In this document: piece after piece, positions 1 through 11,692 of the stretch | Position numbering within the stretch: position 1 is the first letter of the stretch | How the letters are laid out: each line of letters starts with the position of its first letter | From: Isoetes taiwanensis | Lineage: Eukaryota > Streptophyta > Lycopodiopsida > Isoetales > Isoetaceae | DNA: 64,000 nucleotides | NCBI GenBank assembly: GCA_021234155.1 | Contig: JAJEKV010000014.1 | Span: 15,534,872-15,598,871, forward strand | Reading direction: 5' to 3' | Notes under the pieces: generated by a model | The model's database searches: none | What the model was told of the DNA's origin: nothing | What the model saw: only the letters and a program-made list of their open reading frames with translations | Program-made: the position numbers and the translations under genes

Positions 1-250
1 ACTCGAGCTCGTGTCATTGCTAGCGAGCGAGACTTTGCGCAGTTGGAGTCATTTGGTCTAGTCCATCCTCTAGAAGAGCCCGTGGATTGGGAGAGGTTGA
101 GCGCCATCATCTGGCCCATTACATAAAAGCAAGTTAATTAACATCCTTTGAGTTGTCTTTACCCCATCGAATCTTTTCTCTCAAAATTTTATAGTTCTTT
201 TCTTCTTGCAGTAGTCACTGGGTCACTGGGCCTTGCAGTAGTCACATGCA

Positions 251-335
251 GATTGTCATGCAAAATCACATGCAGATTGTCATGCAAAATCGCATGCAAG
301 ATCCAGATTGTCATGCAAAATCACATGCAAGATGG
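251..335. repeat. Short tandem repeat, GATTGTCATGCAAAATC units
   Basis: Three units of GATTGTCATGCAAAATC followed by ACATGCA or GCATGCA begin at 251, 274 and 306. The spacing is uneven (23 and 32 bases). It lies upstream of the transposase remnant and codes for nothing recognisable. Confidence 0.7.
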
Positions 336-598
336 TATCCATTGCGATCTAACATCAACGACAAGTAATATGAGTTCATCATGGCAAATAAGGATCCGTT
401 ATAATGGTATACCTCTTGAATATGTGTGATGTTGCATTGAGGGTTGCACCTGCAAGCGTGATCCATATATGAATAATGATAATTTTCCTTTGTCAGATGA
501 GCTGCTACAGACGAAGATATACATGAAAGAATCACAACTTTGCAAGTGTGATTTAGGGTTCGTCTCGTGCACATTAAGTACAGAGTAAGGGGGGCTCT

Positions 599-2490
599 TT
601 GATCTGTAATGATTATAGGTGCTATAGATGGAAGGTTCCACGTCGACGAGGAATTCGCGATGATAGACAAATTAAGAAGAGTCATAGAAGGGGTTGTATG
701 CTCAGAATGCATACAATACATCCTCTCGAGGAAGATGGAGAAACTCTTGCAATGATTTATGTATTTGAGAATCATACAGGGCATGATCTATTCTTTGAGA
801 TAGAAGATTGGTCAATGCCTATCCACTCTGAAGTTTTGAATGTGGCTCATGGAGTGTTACAAGAGTCAGCGGATCCCTGAATTGCCTGGGGTATAGTAAA
901 TGAAAGAGGCAACGATATTAAGATGCAATGCAGTTTTGTCGACAAAGTCCAATACCGTTTTCACATGTCATAGGAGGATATTTGGTGACTGAACTACCCG
1001 TTAAGGATTGTTAATAAGTGCAATTCAATTTCCGAGTTTCTAGTTTAATATGTTAAAATCAATCATGAATAGGTGGAAGAAGAGATACTGTCGAGGATGG
1101 GATGGATAACTGGAAGCACAACACATCTAGTCTTTACGCAAATATGTGTCCCTGGATATGTATGATTCAGAATGATGCAATGCTTCAAGCAGTGATTAGA
1201 TATAGTGGTAATGGCAGTTGGGTGATAAACTCAACATTTAGACAGTTGGGTGATAAACTCAACATTTAAAACTAACATGTATAATTGCTCTCTGTATGCA
1301 GCTATTGTTCATGCAGTAGATCGTGTAGGTCATCTTATCTTCTACGTGCTCTACACAAAATCACTGCCAGGTGCTAAATATGAGCATCTAGCTTTGCAAA
1401 TTGCCTTGCTATTGACTTTTCAAAGGATGGAAAATGTTAGACCAAAATCTATCACCATCGACCTCGATGGAGTTGAGCATGTAGTTATTACAGAGGTGAT
1501 TGCCGGGGATTCCCACTGTCATAACAATTGTGGTGAACATGTTGCATGTCACATTTTAGCATGTTGCTTTCATGCTAAGCGTGCAAGGTTGTGCACCTTG
1601 ATCACCAAGATTGCGGGAGTATATCAAAAAGGGGATGTGTTCCGTAGATTGAACAAGATGATGAGGGCATCCTCTGTGTTTGAGTACAATGAGTTATTGC
1701 ATAACTTTTATGGCGTGTATAGGCGAAAATGAAGCAATGATCAGGTAGAATGCTAATTGATCTTCTTGAATGAATATGCATTATGTATACTAATACAAGC
1801 ATAGAAAATATTATCATGTTTGGGACAGTATGGGACGACAAGTGGCAAAGGTTCGGATGACTATTTGAACACACGAATGTCGATGCGACAAATCATGTCG
1901 CATTGGTAGGTCTTGAAAGTCTATGTTCTAGATCGAATGACCAATATTCGTATACACACTTTGTTATCATATATAATGGGCTATCCTGATGGACATAGCC
2001 CAGCTTCCGGCTCTCTTCTCGAGCACTGCTTTTAGTCTCTTGGTAAGATAAGATCAATCCATTCTGACTCTATGGTTTCATATGTAGTCATACTTATATT
2101 GATTGTTTATGTTTCATAGCTGAGTTTGGTAGATACAGCCTGCGAGCATATAAGAAACACTCTGTTGCTATCCAAAGGTTACTAAGAATACATGGAGGTG
2201 ATTCTGCAACCATGGTTTTAGAGGATAGAGGACTCATAACCCAATCAATAGCTAGTGAGACCTATACTGGAATAAGGTATACTCAACAAATGATGTCCCA
2301 TTACTGTGACTGCCCCTCATTTCATATTACATGCAAGCATTTAATTGCTGGAGTTCAATTCCTTGGCCAAAATTATCCAGACCTCCTTGATATCTTTCAA
2401 CCAGGTCATGAAGTTTATATCCATCCAATCGCAACACCTTTTGCTCCAATAGTAGATGGGGTAGTTTATGCTCGAGTGATCACTGAATGA
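599..2490 (+). pseudogene. MULE/FAR1-like transposase remnant with SWIM zinc finger
   Basis: The best-preserved piece is an open stretch at 1250-1732 that reads INSTFKTNMYNCSLYAA. This resembles the DST-F..N.Y...L strand that carries the first catalytic Asp in MULE/FAR1-type DDE transposases, but Asn stands where Asp is expected. It continues into HILACCFHAKRAR, like the conserved His/Trp-rich stretch before the second acidic residue. A second open stretch, 2212-2490, has YCDCPSFHITCKHLIAG at about 2302-2352, a CxCx6CxH SWIM finger as found at the C terminus of these transposases. The pieces are in different frames and separated by stops, so this is a dead copy. The stretch at 599-880 may be its N-terminal part but shows no motif I recognise. 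Class assignment is by pattern only. Confidence 0.6.
1215..1270. repeat. 28-bp tandem duplication inside transposase remnant
   Basis: CAGTTGGGTGATAAACTCAA and the bases after it are repeated head to tail with a 28-bp period. 28 is not a multiple of three, so the duplication shifts the frame just before the INSTFKTN motif and may have helped inactivate the copy. Confidence 0.8.
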
Positions 2491-2496
2491 TTAACA

Positions 2497-2787
2497 ATGC
2501 TCGAAGCGGAATCGATGCACCGAAATGAAGAGCTGCAAATTGTCAATTCCACTATTCATTCTGATTATAAGGAGGAGATTGAGAAACTCAAGAGACAAAT
2601 GCGATACTTTCGAGATGCCATAGGAGCATCTGCCTGTGTTGAGCGTGGCAGCTATGCGCAACAACAACAACATGCTCGTGCGGGATTATATCCACAATGC
2701 ACCTCGCCATCAGTTACGAGGGAGCATCCAACCGCTTACTCAGGTAGACGGGCTGGGACATCTACGCGTGTCCGATTGAACTTTTAG
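2497..2787 (+). CDS. Small ORF downstream of SWIM finger, probably transposon-derived
   Basis: A 96-codon open frame begins 7 bases after the SWIM-containing stretch ends. Its first half (about residues 1-40) is rich in Glu, Lys and Leu and could form a short helix or coiled coil. The second half is Gln/Arg/Ser-rich and looks disordered. No family is recognised. It most likely is the C-terminal tail of the same transposase in a shifted frame rather than a gene of its own. Confidence 0.3.
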   Translation: MLEAESMHRNEELQIVNSTIHSDYKEEIEKLKRQMRYFRDAIGASACVERGSYAQQQQHARAGLYPQCTSPSVTREHPTAYSGRRAGTSTRVRLNF

Positions 2788-3020
2788 CACCATTATGGAT
2801 AACCAATGTGTATTATGGCAATGTGTACGATGTAGACTTTATATTGGGTAGTGACCTCAACTAGTCTTTTTACTTATATGTAAGAAATATTCAAAATAAT
2901 TAGTTACGTTGGAAAACATGAAGCATTATACGTTGGGAGTTATTTGCAATCTTGATGCTTTAACGAAAGAAAAATAAAAACAATCTATGCCTAAAAAAAA
3001 ACAATCTTGATGTTTTTTTT

Positions 3021-3066
3021 CCGTGGACGTTAAAAAAACTATTCTATTCTATTCTATTCTATTCAT
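3021..3066 (+). repeat. LINE-like 3' end with (ATTCT)n tail
   Basis: CCGTGGACGTTAA is followed by about five ATTCT units. The same 13-base core followed by a short-motif tail, (TTCA)n, occurs at 29337-29373. Non-LTR elements of several lineages end in a conserved 3' sequence plus a microsatellite tail. The rest of 2791-3200 is AT-rich and shows nothing else. Confidence 0.35.
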
Positions 3067-3313
3067 AATGTATTGCTTACACATGAATCGAATACGAATC
3101 CTACGTAGTAACACTAAATCTTGACACTTATTCAACTTACTGTGCAATAAATTTATGATTTAAAAAGGCCTAATACTCATATACTGGAATTCTTGAAAAA
3201 AAAAACTAGGGAGGTATTTGACTTGTGGGATAACCAAAAGGGGTATTCGACTTGCACAATATACAACTTAGTTTAGACGAGCCTAATACCCCAAGGTGGG
3301 GGGTATAGAATGT

Positions 3314-3331
3314 AAGGGGGATATTCGACTT
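3314..3331. repeat. LINE target-site duplication, left copy
   Basis: Eighteen bases identical to 4592-4609. It abuts the T-run that marks the LINE poly(A) tail. Confidence 0.85.
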
Positions 3332-4591
3332 TTTTTTTTTTTTTTTTTTTTTTTTGAAGGACGTCAAGCTTTATTCACCCACTAGAAACCAGAGCAACAT
3401 AAATGCAAAGACAGGATTATAACCCCAGTGGACAAACCGATCCAACTGAGCACAACCACCTGCCTATGCAAAAGAATGAATCTGAAGGTAAGTATGCCAG
3501 ATCAGTACTTTCTTCTCTTGATCAAGAGAAGAACAATTGTAAGCCATAACAATTTTATCTTGCGCCCACTGAAGAACAACCTCATCTGCAGTATCTATGC
3601 CCTTAAAGATAAACAACCTCCTTCTCTTCCAGATTGACCATAAAAGGCCACCACATGCGAGATGAAAAGCTCGTTTAGTTGTTTGGGCCAAGCATCGGGA
3701 TAGATAGCAAGCAAAATTTGTCGGCTAGATCGAGACGCGCCAAAAAGGGTCAACAACCAAGACCATGCCTCCGCCTCTCACACAAGAAAAACAATGCTCA
3801 ATACTCTCAACCCTTTGGCGGCATAAAGGGCGAGCTCAAATCCGATTATCCATTTTATGGACTAACCTGTTGACTCGAGGCATCTATGGATCACTTGCCA
3901 CCACAAAACTACTACTTTGGGGTGAAGCGACTTTATCCCATACCCATATCCAAACACTTTTCCATTGTGGTGAGGGACTCAAGATGCCATCTATTAGATG
4001 GAGGCAGATTTCGAATGCACAAGCAATTTATACACGTAAGACACAAAAACCGCCTGGCCGGATATCCCCGATGGCAACCCCATATGACTACCTCAATCAG
4101 GGACCGTAATCCCGCGGGCAACAATGCAAAGAATATGATTCCGTTACATCGCCCCATCCGTACAACAAGAACTTTGTTCTAAATGCTTCCCATGACATGA
4201 GATGATCGGACTCATACCAAGCCGCAATAGTATTGATACCACCGCTACCCATCGCCGTTGTGTCTTTGGATGAACAACCACACTTAGAGGCACATTCTCT
4301 GGAGTGTCCTGCAAAGGAATCCACCAGCATGGAGTGGACAACTGAAGACATGCCTCAGGATTAATATGGAAAAGAGACCTGACAGTGTCCCAAGCTGCAA
4401 GCAACCCCTTTAGAAAGGGAGAAGCATTAGGATACGGATGCATATGATAAAGCAAAGCCCAAGGAAGGAGGGGCTTAATGGAGGCCTTATGAAATGGGAG
4501 ACAATGCTGAATCGACTGCACCAACAACCTCAGGCCAGGAGAATCATCCTTACCAATGAAAATCCTCCAAATGAACTTTGATATCATCACC
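3332..4591 (-). mobile_element. 5'-truncated LINE insertion with poly(A) tail and 18-bp TSD
   Basis: A T-run at about 3330-3355 is the poly(A) tail of a minus-strand insertion. The sequence AAGGGGGATATTCGACTT stands on both sides (3314-3331 and 4592-4609), a perfect 18-bp target-site duplication. Minus-strand reading gives degraded reverse-transcriptase C-terminal fragments: around 4180-4390 a WDTVRSLFHINPEA...PWWIP-like part, and at 3464-3691 a segment with LLWSIWKRRRLFIFKG, like the zf-RVT region (W.IWK.RN..IF) at the end of plant LINE ORF2. Only the last ~1.25 kb was inserted, as expected from incomplete reverse transcription. Confidence 0.85.
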
Positions 4592-4609
4592 AAGGGGGAT
4601 ATTCGACTT
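4592..4609. repeat. LINE target-site duplication, right copy
   Basis: Eighteen bases identical to 3314-3331, at the truncated 5' end of the LINE. Confidence 0.85.
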
Positions 4610-5469
4610 GTGGGAGAACCAAGGGGGTATTCGACTTGTGGGATAACCAAGGGGGTATTCGACTTGCACAATACATACCTTAGTTTAGACGAGCCTAATA
4701 CTTCTTGGGTAATCGACTTGTGTAATGACAGTGTGAGTTTAGACGAGTCTAGTACCTCTTTTTTTGGAATAGCAGTGTTCCGACAAAGGAGATTTCCTAT
4801 TTTGGAGGTATTTAACTTGCCTAATATCAACCCGAAATTAGGGGTATTCGACTTGTGGAATAAGTGTGCACGCCGAAACCACGAGTCTAATAATAACCCC
4901 CTATTCCACGAGTCTAATGCCCCCGGGAATCCAAGTCCAAATCGGGGGCCAATAAATGCACCGCTCATTGCTACTTAAAGGTAATCAAAAGATATGCATG
5001 AACATGAAATTCCTTAAATAATGAGAGTGTAACCTAATTTTTGAGTGTACCCATTAAACTTGCAACACTTAGAGATTTCCTCCTCCACAAAGAAGCAAAT
5101 CAAACTTAGGAGTTCTACAAGGGTTGCTTAGAGAGGGTTGCAAAAATGCGGCCAATGCTTAGAGGTTTCTTCCTCCAAGACACATGTTAGCAGTTCTTTG
5201 ATGTTATTGGCTTCATGTTAAAGGCTTTAGTTAAGGCACACGATAGGCATTGGCAAGATGACCAAGCATAAATTTGTCCATGCAATCTTACAAGGGGTCG
5301 AATCCAAACCATATGAACAAACGCATAACAAGGAACAACAAACAGCATAGTTTGGGGTAATGTTCTGAGAATGGGGGTACTGGACAAAACGCGTAGAACA
5401 AGGTTTGTTATTTTTCTTCCCTTCATTTGTTATTTACGTGGTGTTATGTTTTCGTTGCTTTTCTTTAGG

Positions 5470-5966
5470 ACATGCCCTTAAGGAGGAGAAGGTGAAGCAG
5501 CCGCACCAGAAGCCGCACTGGTGCGCTCTCGATCGTTAGCTCCGGCCAGCCATTCCAGCCTCTCCGTTTTCCTTCTTTCCTCAACTTTCCCCAACTATTT
5601 TGGAGCGCTCTTCCGGCATACTTAATCCTGGTAAGTTCGCAGTTTTCCGTTATCTATTAGGAGCACTGCTATGTCTGAGCAGCACCTAGTTCTTAGTTTC
5701 TTGCATTTTTCGGGTTTTGCTCCGAATTTTCAAGGAGCTGCCTTTGGTGGGGTAATTGATGCCGTTTTTGATGCTTGAATTCGGTTATGCATCTCAAGTG
5801 TGTAATTTGGGCTCGTAGCTGATGTGAAATGGGATGGCCTTGGTAATTAGGGCTCAGTGGCAATCGGGTAGGCAAAGCAGACAGAACTTGGATGGATTGC
5901 TAGGAAAGTAATAGTGGCGTGCAAGGGCATAAGTGGCCTGGGCAGCCGTAACGGGTGCTCAGTTTG
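5470..5966 (+). promoter_or_regulatory. Putative CUL4 promoter-proximal region and 5' leader
   Basis: The 500 bases before the CUL4 start are less AT-rich than the flanks and contain a CT-rich stretch (5555-5600) typical of plant leaders. No clear TATA box is seen, which fits a housekeeping gene. The upstream stretch 4980-5470 is AT-rich with two imitations of a CTTAGAGATTTCCTCCTCCA motif (about 5068 and 5158) and no gene. Confidence 0.35.
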
Positions 5967-8900
5967 ATGTCTCAAAAGCGCAGGCTGGGCAGCATAGGTG
6001 GGAACGGTGGTACTGGTAACAGTGGTGGAGAAACCACCATCATGATATCGGCCACCAAGAAGCCTAAGCCATTTGATGCATTTGAGAAGAATGGTATTGA
6101 ACATTATATCCAAGATGACCAGAATCCGTCAAGTCTAATGCTGCTGGATGTTAAAAGTGAAGACATTATGGCAACCAATGCTGCCACAGCTGTGGGTCTT
6201 GGGGGTGGCAGTTCCAGTTCACAGACAACAAACCTTACACGGAAGAAGGCCACTCCGCCACAGCCATTGAAAAAATTGGTGATCAAGCCATTTAAAGGTA
6301 TGTGTCCAGTTTGTTTCAAGGCATGACGTTACGTCTGTCAGATTAAGCATGTGCCAAACATGATGAGTTAAACCTCGAGATCCTTTCTGTTGATGCAGAT
6401 AAACCTAAGTTGCCTAGCAATTTTGAGGAGTTAACATGGGCCAAAATAAAGGAAGCAATTTCTGCTATTCATATGAAGCAGCCAGTTTCCTGCAGTCTGG
6501 AGGAACTTTACCAGGTAATTCTGAATAACATAAAAAAGTGTGTTGCCTTAAAGATTAAGTTAGTCTTCCATGTTTAATTTTGCAGGCAGTAGAGGATTTG
6601 TGTTTGCACAAAATGGCAAGCAACCTATACAAGAGACTTCAACGAGAATGCGAGATGCACATCGAAGGAAAGTTAAATTCCCTTATTGGACAGAGCCCAG
6701 ACCCAGTTGTGTTTCTCTCCCATGTTGAGAAATGTTGGCAAGATCACTGTGACCAGATGCTCATGATAAGAAGTATTGCTCTCTACCTTGATCGCACCTA
6801 CGTCATTCAGAACTCCAATGTTAAGTCGCTTTGGGACATGGGACTGCAGTTGTTTCGTAAGCATTTGTCAGCTTGTCCAGAGGTGGAACATAAGACAGTG
6901 ACTGGTTTATTGCGTTTAATTGAAAAAGAAAGGTATTTGCTTGAAATTAGAGATCATGCCAGCTATGATTTTGTATTTGGATCATCAATTTCCTTCTTTT
7001 GTGTATCCACAGAACAGGTGAAACAGTAGATAGAACTCTTCTTAAACATCTGCTGAGAATGTTCAGCTCTCTTGGAATATACTCAGAGAGCTTTGAGAGG
7101 GCTTTTCTTGAATGCACAGCTGAATTTTATGCAGCTGAGGGTACTCGCTACATGCAGCAAACTGATGTCCCAGATTATCTCAAACATGTTGAGGTAATTG
7201 TCTGTTGGAAAGTATAACAAATCTATGTAAGTGACGAGGAAATAAAGTAGAATATTCATGTATAGCAGGTCAAAGAAACATGTCATCTTTCTGTGTCAAT
7301 TGGACTAAGGAATTGTTGTTAACTTTTGCTTTCCACCGTCCCTTCACTAACAATCTATCTTGGTCATGCTGACTTTCCAGTTGAGATTGCATGAGGAGAA
7401 TGAACGTTGCTTACTCTACTTGGATACAAGTACGAAGAAACTTTTAATTTCTACTGCAGAGAAACAATTGCTGGATCGACATACAGGAGCTATTCTAGAG
7501 AAAGTAATAATGTTCAACTTATGAACAGAATGGAAGATGGTGTTACATTTTACTCTTTAGGTTAGCGAAGCTAATGTGGTTACTGGCTTGTAACAGGGAT
7601 TTAGCATGCTCATGGATGCAAACCGTGTGTTAGATCTACATCGGATTTATACCTTGTTTGCACGAGTGAATGCTTTGGAGTTGTTGAGGCAGGCACTTAA
7701 TGCATACATTAAAGCTACTGGACACAGCATAGTAATGGATGAAGAAAAAGATAAGGATATGGTTTCATGTTTATTGGATTTGAAAGCTAGGTTGGATATG
7801 ATCTGGGAGCAAAGCTTTTTAAAGAATGAAGCCTTTTCCAACACTATCAAAGAAGCATTTGAACACCTAATCAACTTGCGACAGGTTAATTCTTGTTACT
7901 TGGTCATGACAACCTGCATTGGTTTTAGGATTTTTCTATTGTTGAAGCATACCAGCTTAATGAGAGTGCTTAACAAAACGGTCAGGATGTATTGATGTGG
8001 TCAATTAATATCCTGTGTTAAGTCTTCTACGCATTTTGGTTGATGTACTCCAATTTATTAAGTTGTTGTTGCTGTCGTAATTTTGTACTAGTGTTTTTAT
8101 GCTGGAAATTGGGATTTGCTATTGTCCAGAATCGGCCAGCAGAATTGATTGCAAAATTTATAGATGGCAAGCTGAGGGCTGGTAATAAGGGAACTTCAGA
8201 GGAAGAATTAGAAGGTGTACTTGATAAGGTTCTGGTTCTCTTCCGGTTTATTCAGGTGAGTCCATATATTAGATAACACTTCATATTCACTTTCAGGGCG
8301 TAAAGAAAGCTCGCACGGTGTTCCTTTTTTTGCTCAAACAATTTAACATTTCGCTACCATGACAGGGCAAGGACGTATTTGAAGCCTTTTACAAAAAGGA
8401 TCTAGCAAAAAGGTTATTGCTTGGAAAAAGTGCCTCCATTGATGCAGAGAAATCGATGATTTCTAAGGTGCAAACACGCTAATATTGTAATTTCTCGTCC
8501 ATTTGGAAGTCATTTTTACCTGGAAGTCTTCTTTGTTTGCTTTTGCAGCTTAAGACTGAATGTGGAAGTCAGTTCACAAATAAGCTTGAAGGCATGTTCA
8601 AGGTATCTTGTAACATTTCAATCATGTAAATTACTTTTAGTTTGAGCATGGACCTGTCTAAAAATCATAAGAACTCCTAAAATTACTTACTCTTTGTAAT
8701 TTTCTCTTCACGTCTATGCAATGCTTGCAGATGTAGAACCAGTGCAATACACTATCTTTTGAAAATGTGGGGCACTTGTCTCTGTTTCTTCATAATGCTA
8801 ACCCCCACTTCCTGCAAATAGATCTTACGCTTGCTTTCTTTGACAAAATTGTTAATCTGGAGAATTGTCTAGGTGTTAAAATTCTTTTTATGTTTGGTAA

Positions 8901-10529
8901 GTCAACATGCTAATCGATGTGGAGTCTGGGTCATAGTTGAAATTTACATAGCTTTCTCTAATTACACTTTGGAATAATGCAGGACATTGAACTTTCTCGG
9001 GAAATAAACGAGTCTTTTAAGCAATCCTCGCAGGCAAGAACAAAGCTGCCTTCAGGAATCGAGATGAACGTTCATGTTCTTACAACTGGGTATATATAAA
9101 TCCAATTTTCTAAAAACTTTTGCTGGTGTTTGTTATGGTTTAAATTCTGTGATTTCTCTCAGTTATGAGGTTTCTATTGGTTGGGATTTCTAAGGTGAAT
9201 TCTGCATTTCTATACTTATAAGTTCACTACATTATGGGTTCCTACTAGCACACTGGTGAAGTCTAATTTTGGGTTATTGGTCTGCTATACTGCTTATTTG
9301 ATTCTTTGGCTGTATTGTTTCAAGTACTGGGTTTGAAGGTTGGGCCTTTTTCTACTATGCTTTGTCGTGGCTAAAAGGCATCCATAATTGGTGAGTATGC
9401 AGGTACTGGCCAACATATCCTCCAATGGATGTTCGTCTACCACACGAGCTGAATGTTTACCAGGTTTAGTTTTATCTTCTGTTTCAATATTTCTTTATCC
9501 AAAGCTATTATTTGTAATGATATGCATGATGGTTACAGGATATATTCAAACAATTTTATCTGAGCAAGCATAGTGGGCGGCGCCTTATGTGGCAAAATTC
9601 TTTGGGTCATTGTGTTCTTAAAGCAGATTTTCCAAAGGGTAAAAGAGAGTTATCTGTGTCGTTATTCCAGGTAATTTAGGATGGCAGCATTGTGAGAAAG
9701 AAATAGTCAAATATTCCTCTGATCTGGTTTTATATGCCCTGGTGCAGACTGTGGTTCTGATGCTTTTCAATGACACCGATAAGCTCACATTTCTAGAAAT
9801 AAAAGAAACAACAGCAGTAGAGGACAAAGAATTACGCAGGACTCTTCAGTCTCTAGCTTGTGGCAAAGTGAGAGTTCTTCAAAAGGTGAGCACCAGGCCC
9901 ACGTGGAAGTCGAGAGATCCCTATGTTATTATCAAATCTTAATTCATGTTTACAGATACCGAAAGGAAGAGAGGTCGAGGATGATGACACCTTTATATTC
10001 AATGATGAATTCACTGCACCACTTTTCAGAATTAAGGTATTTTTTGCTTTCAGTTGCTGCTGGTTATTTTAGTATGGGGCATTCTGCTGCAGTCTTAATG
10101 CATTGCTCAATAGGTGAATGCAATCCAATTGAAAGAGACTGTGGAGGAAAATACCAGCACAACTGAGAGAGTCTTTCAAGACCGTCAGTACCAGGTATTG
10201 TTATTTGCTCCATCGATTTTTTTAAAGCATATATGCTCACTTAGGAAGGATGCAGATTGATGCTGCAATTGTTAGAATCATGAAGACCAGAAAAGTTCTG
10301 AGTCATACCCTTCTCATCACTGAGCTTTTTCAACAGGTAGGAATTACGGTTATATAGGAGGTATAAATTTATCTCACTTGATGATGATGATGATCTTGCT
10401 TGGTTTTGCTGGCAGCTCAAATTTCCCATTAAACCTGCGGATTTGAAGAAGCGAATTGAAAGCCTCATAGATCGAGAATACCTTGAAAGAGATCGTAGTA
10501 ATCCACAGATATACAATTACCTTGCCTAA
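5967..10529 (+). CDS. CUL4: Cullin 4, scaffold of CUL4-DDB1 ubiquitin ligases
   Basis: Seventeen exons join into one 820-codon frame: 5967-6297, 6399-6514, 6586-6932, 7013-7193, 7381-7503, 7597-7884, 8130-8255, 8366-8467, 8549-8602, 8983-9089, 9403-9463, 9539-9670, 9748-9885, 9956-10036, 10114-10194, 10256-10336 and 10416-10529. All introns are GT-AG. The protein follows plant CUL4 nearly throughout, e.g. [20 protein letters not shown] in the cullin repeats and [20 protein letters not shown] in the cullin homology domain. The neddylation site lies in IVRIMKTRK (Lys about residue 766) and the chain ends in IYNYLA. CUL4 binds RBX1 at its C-terminal half and DDB1-DCAF receptors at its N terminus, in the nucleus. 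The first ~110 residues are a Gly/Ser-rich, lineage-specific extension. The start is the first ATG of exon 1; the total is slightly longer than the usual ~790 residues of seed plants. It appears intact. Confidence 0.97.
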
Positions 10530-11250
10530 ACTTTCAGCCACATGTCAGTCCCGTGCATATTTCATGTAACGCTAGATGCCCTTGTCACTTGCATATCTCA
10601 TGTAATGTTAGAAGATGATGATTGCTTGGCAATCATTGCATTTCATCCCTCATTCTGCTGCTTTGCCTTCCTGCACTACAAGCTTGCGCATCTGCATCTA
10701 CGTTGTTTTTACAACAATGGTACAGAACTTGCTACGGACAATAACCTTGAAAGTGCATGCTTCTGATGTAATTTTGTCTGGCAGTTTTCAGGCTACTGTA
10801 AAGTCGCAACCTGAAGCTAGAAAAGTTGTGCCTTCAACTCTTTGTACAGAATAGAAAGCAGATTTGTTTTTCCTTCTGCTGCACACATAAACAGTGTGTT
10901 TAACGGGTATTGGAGCCAGATTGTAATAGCACGATTATACGTTTCTAAGGCACTAGCTAGTTAAACGGGGCTGTGTATTAAAGTCGATTTTGAAACTAAT
11001 CCCAAGGGTTACTTACAAGGAGGAAACGATCAGGAATGCCACCTAAGAAAGTGAAACAGTAATTGCAGAAAAGTTTGATTCCAAAGTCGGTTGATATTTG
11101 GGTTCCAACCATGTCAAGGTGCAACATTTACGAGTAAATAAGAGAGTAGGTCATCCATCATTTGTCCTTACCGAATTTAGGTTATTAAAGGATTGCAAGT
11201 GTTCGAATTTCTAATGCAGTGTATGAAGAAAGATGATTTTTGAATAAGAA
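10530..11250 (+). other. CUL4 3' untranslated region and flank
   Basis: The sequence after the stop codon is T-rich and non-coding, consistent with a 3' UTR; AT-rich poly(A)-signal-like stretches are present but no single site can be chosen. No other gene is seen in 10.53-11.5 kb. Confidence 0.4.
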
Positions 11251-11500
11251 ATTGGTTTTTTTATTAAATAATGTAAATGGCCAATTATGAAACTTAAAAC
11301 ATGAATTGGAATGACAAACACTACGGAAAGGACTCTATTTTATGCAACACAAGCATGAACAGTTGTCATTGTACATGATTTGCCCAACCATTGTTAGATG
11401 GGGTGACAAGATGTGCTAGAATGGCACTACAAGAATGGTACTTCGAGTCTCCGAGAAAACAAACATGGAGGGTGTGATGTTTGGTTCTCATGGACTTGTC

Positions 11501-11662
11501 TTTTTCTTTTCATGATGTGATGTGGAACGGGAAGGGGGAGGGCATTCTTGCCAACCCCTAGAATCCGGTCGCGCCCGAATTTTTTTCTTTTCATGATGTG
11601 ATGTGGAACGGGAAGGGGGAGGGCATTCTTGCCAACCCCTAGAATCCGGTCGCGCCCGAATT
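11501..11662. repeat. Perfect 81-bp tandem duplication
   Basis: The unit that starts TTTTTCTTTTCATGATGTGA and ends GTCGCGCCCGAATT occurs twice in direct succession (11501-11581 and 11582-11662) with no visible difference apart from one T at the junction, so it is recent. Each unit contains GGCATTCTTGCCAACCCCT. Confidence 0.9.
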
Positions 11663-11692
11663 CTGCAGGTCAGGGGCTGGCAAGAATGCCTG
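11622..11692. repeat. Inverted repeat next to the tandem duplication
   Basis: GGCATTCTTGCCAACCCCT in the second unit is nearly complementary to AGGGGCTGGCAAGAATGCC at about 11674-11692 (one mismatch), so the transcript could form a ~19-bp stem. Nothing else is seen from 11.7 to 12.7 kb beyond AT-rich intergenic DNA. Confidence 0.7.

Larger units (their letters stand above)
3200..4975. repeat. Array of inverted GGGGTATTCGACTTG / CGAGTCTAATACCCC motifs (interrupted by LINE)
   Basis: Variants of GGGGTATTCGACTTGTGG occur near 3239, 3317, 4598, 4625, 4654 and 4849. Near-complementary forms of the type CACGAGTCTAATACCCC occur near 3277, 4694, 4742, 4890 and 4910. The two forms can pair, so the tract can fold on itself. 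It is split by the LINE at 3332-4591. It codes for nothing recognisable. Function is unknown; it may be a foldback transposon or a degenerate satellite. Confidence 0.55.

Noticed and set aside
11425-11436. CACTACAAGAAT, a classic CACTA terminus, as left end of the CACTA-like element
   Set aside because: It does not match the right end (CACAACAAGAGAA) better than the site near 15884. It has no matching subterminal repeats next to it, and it would include the unrelated A/B blocks.
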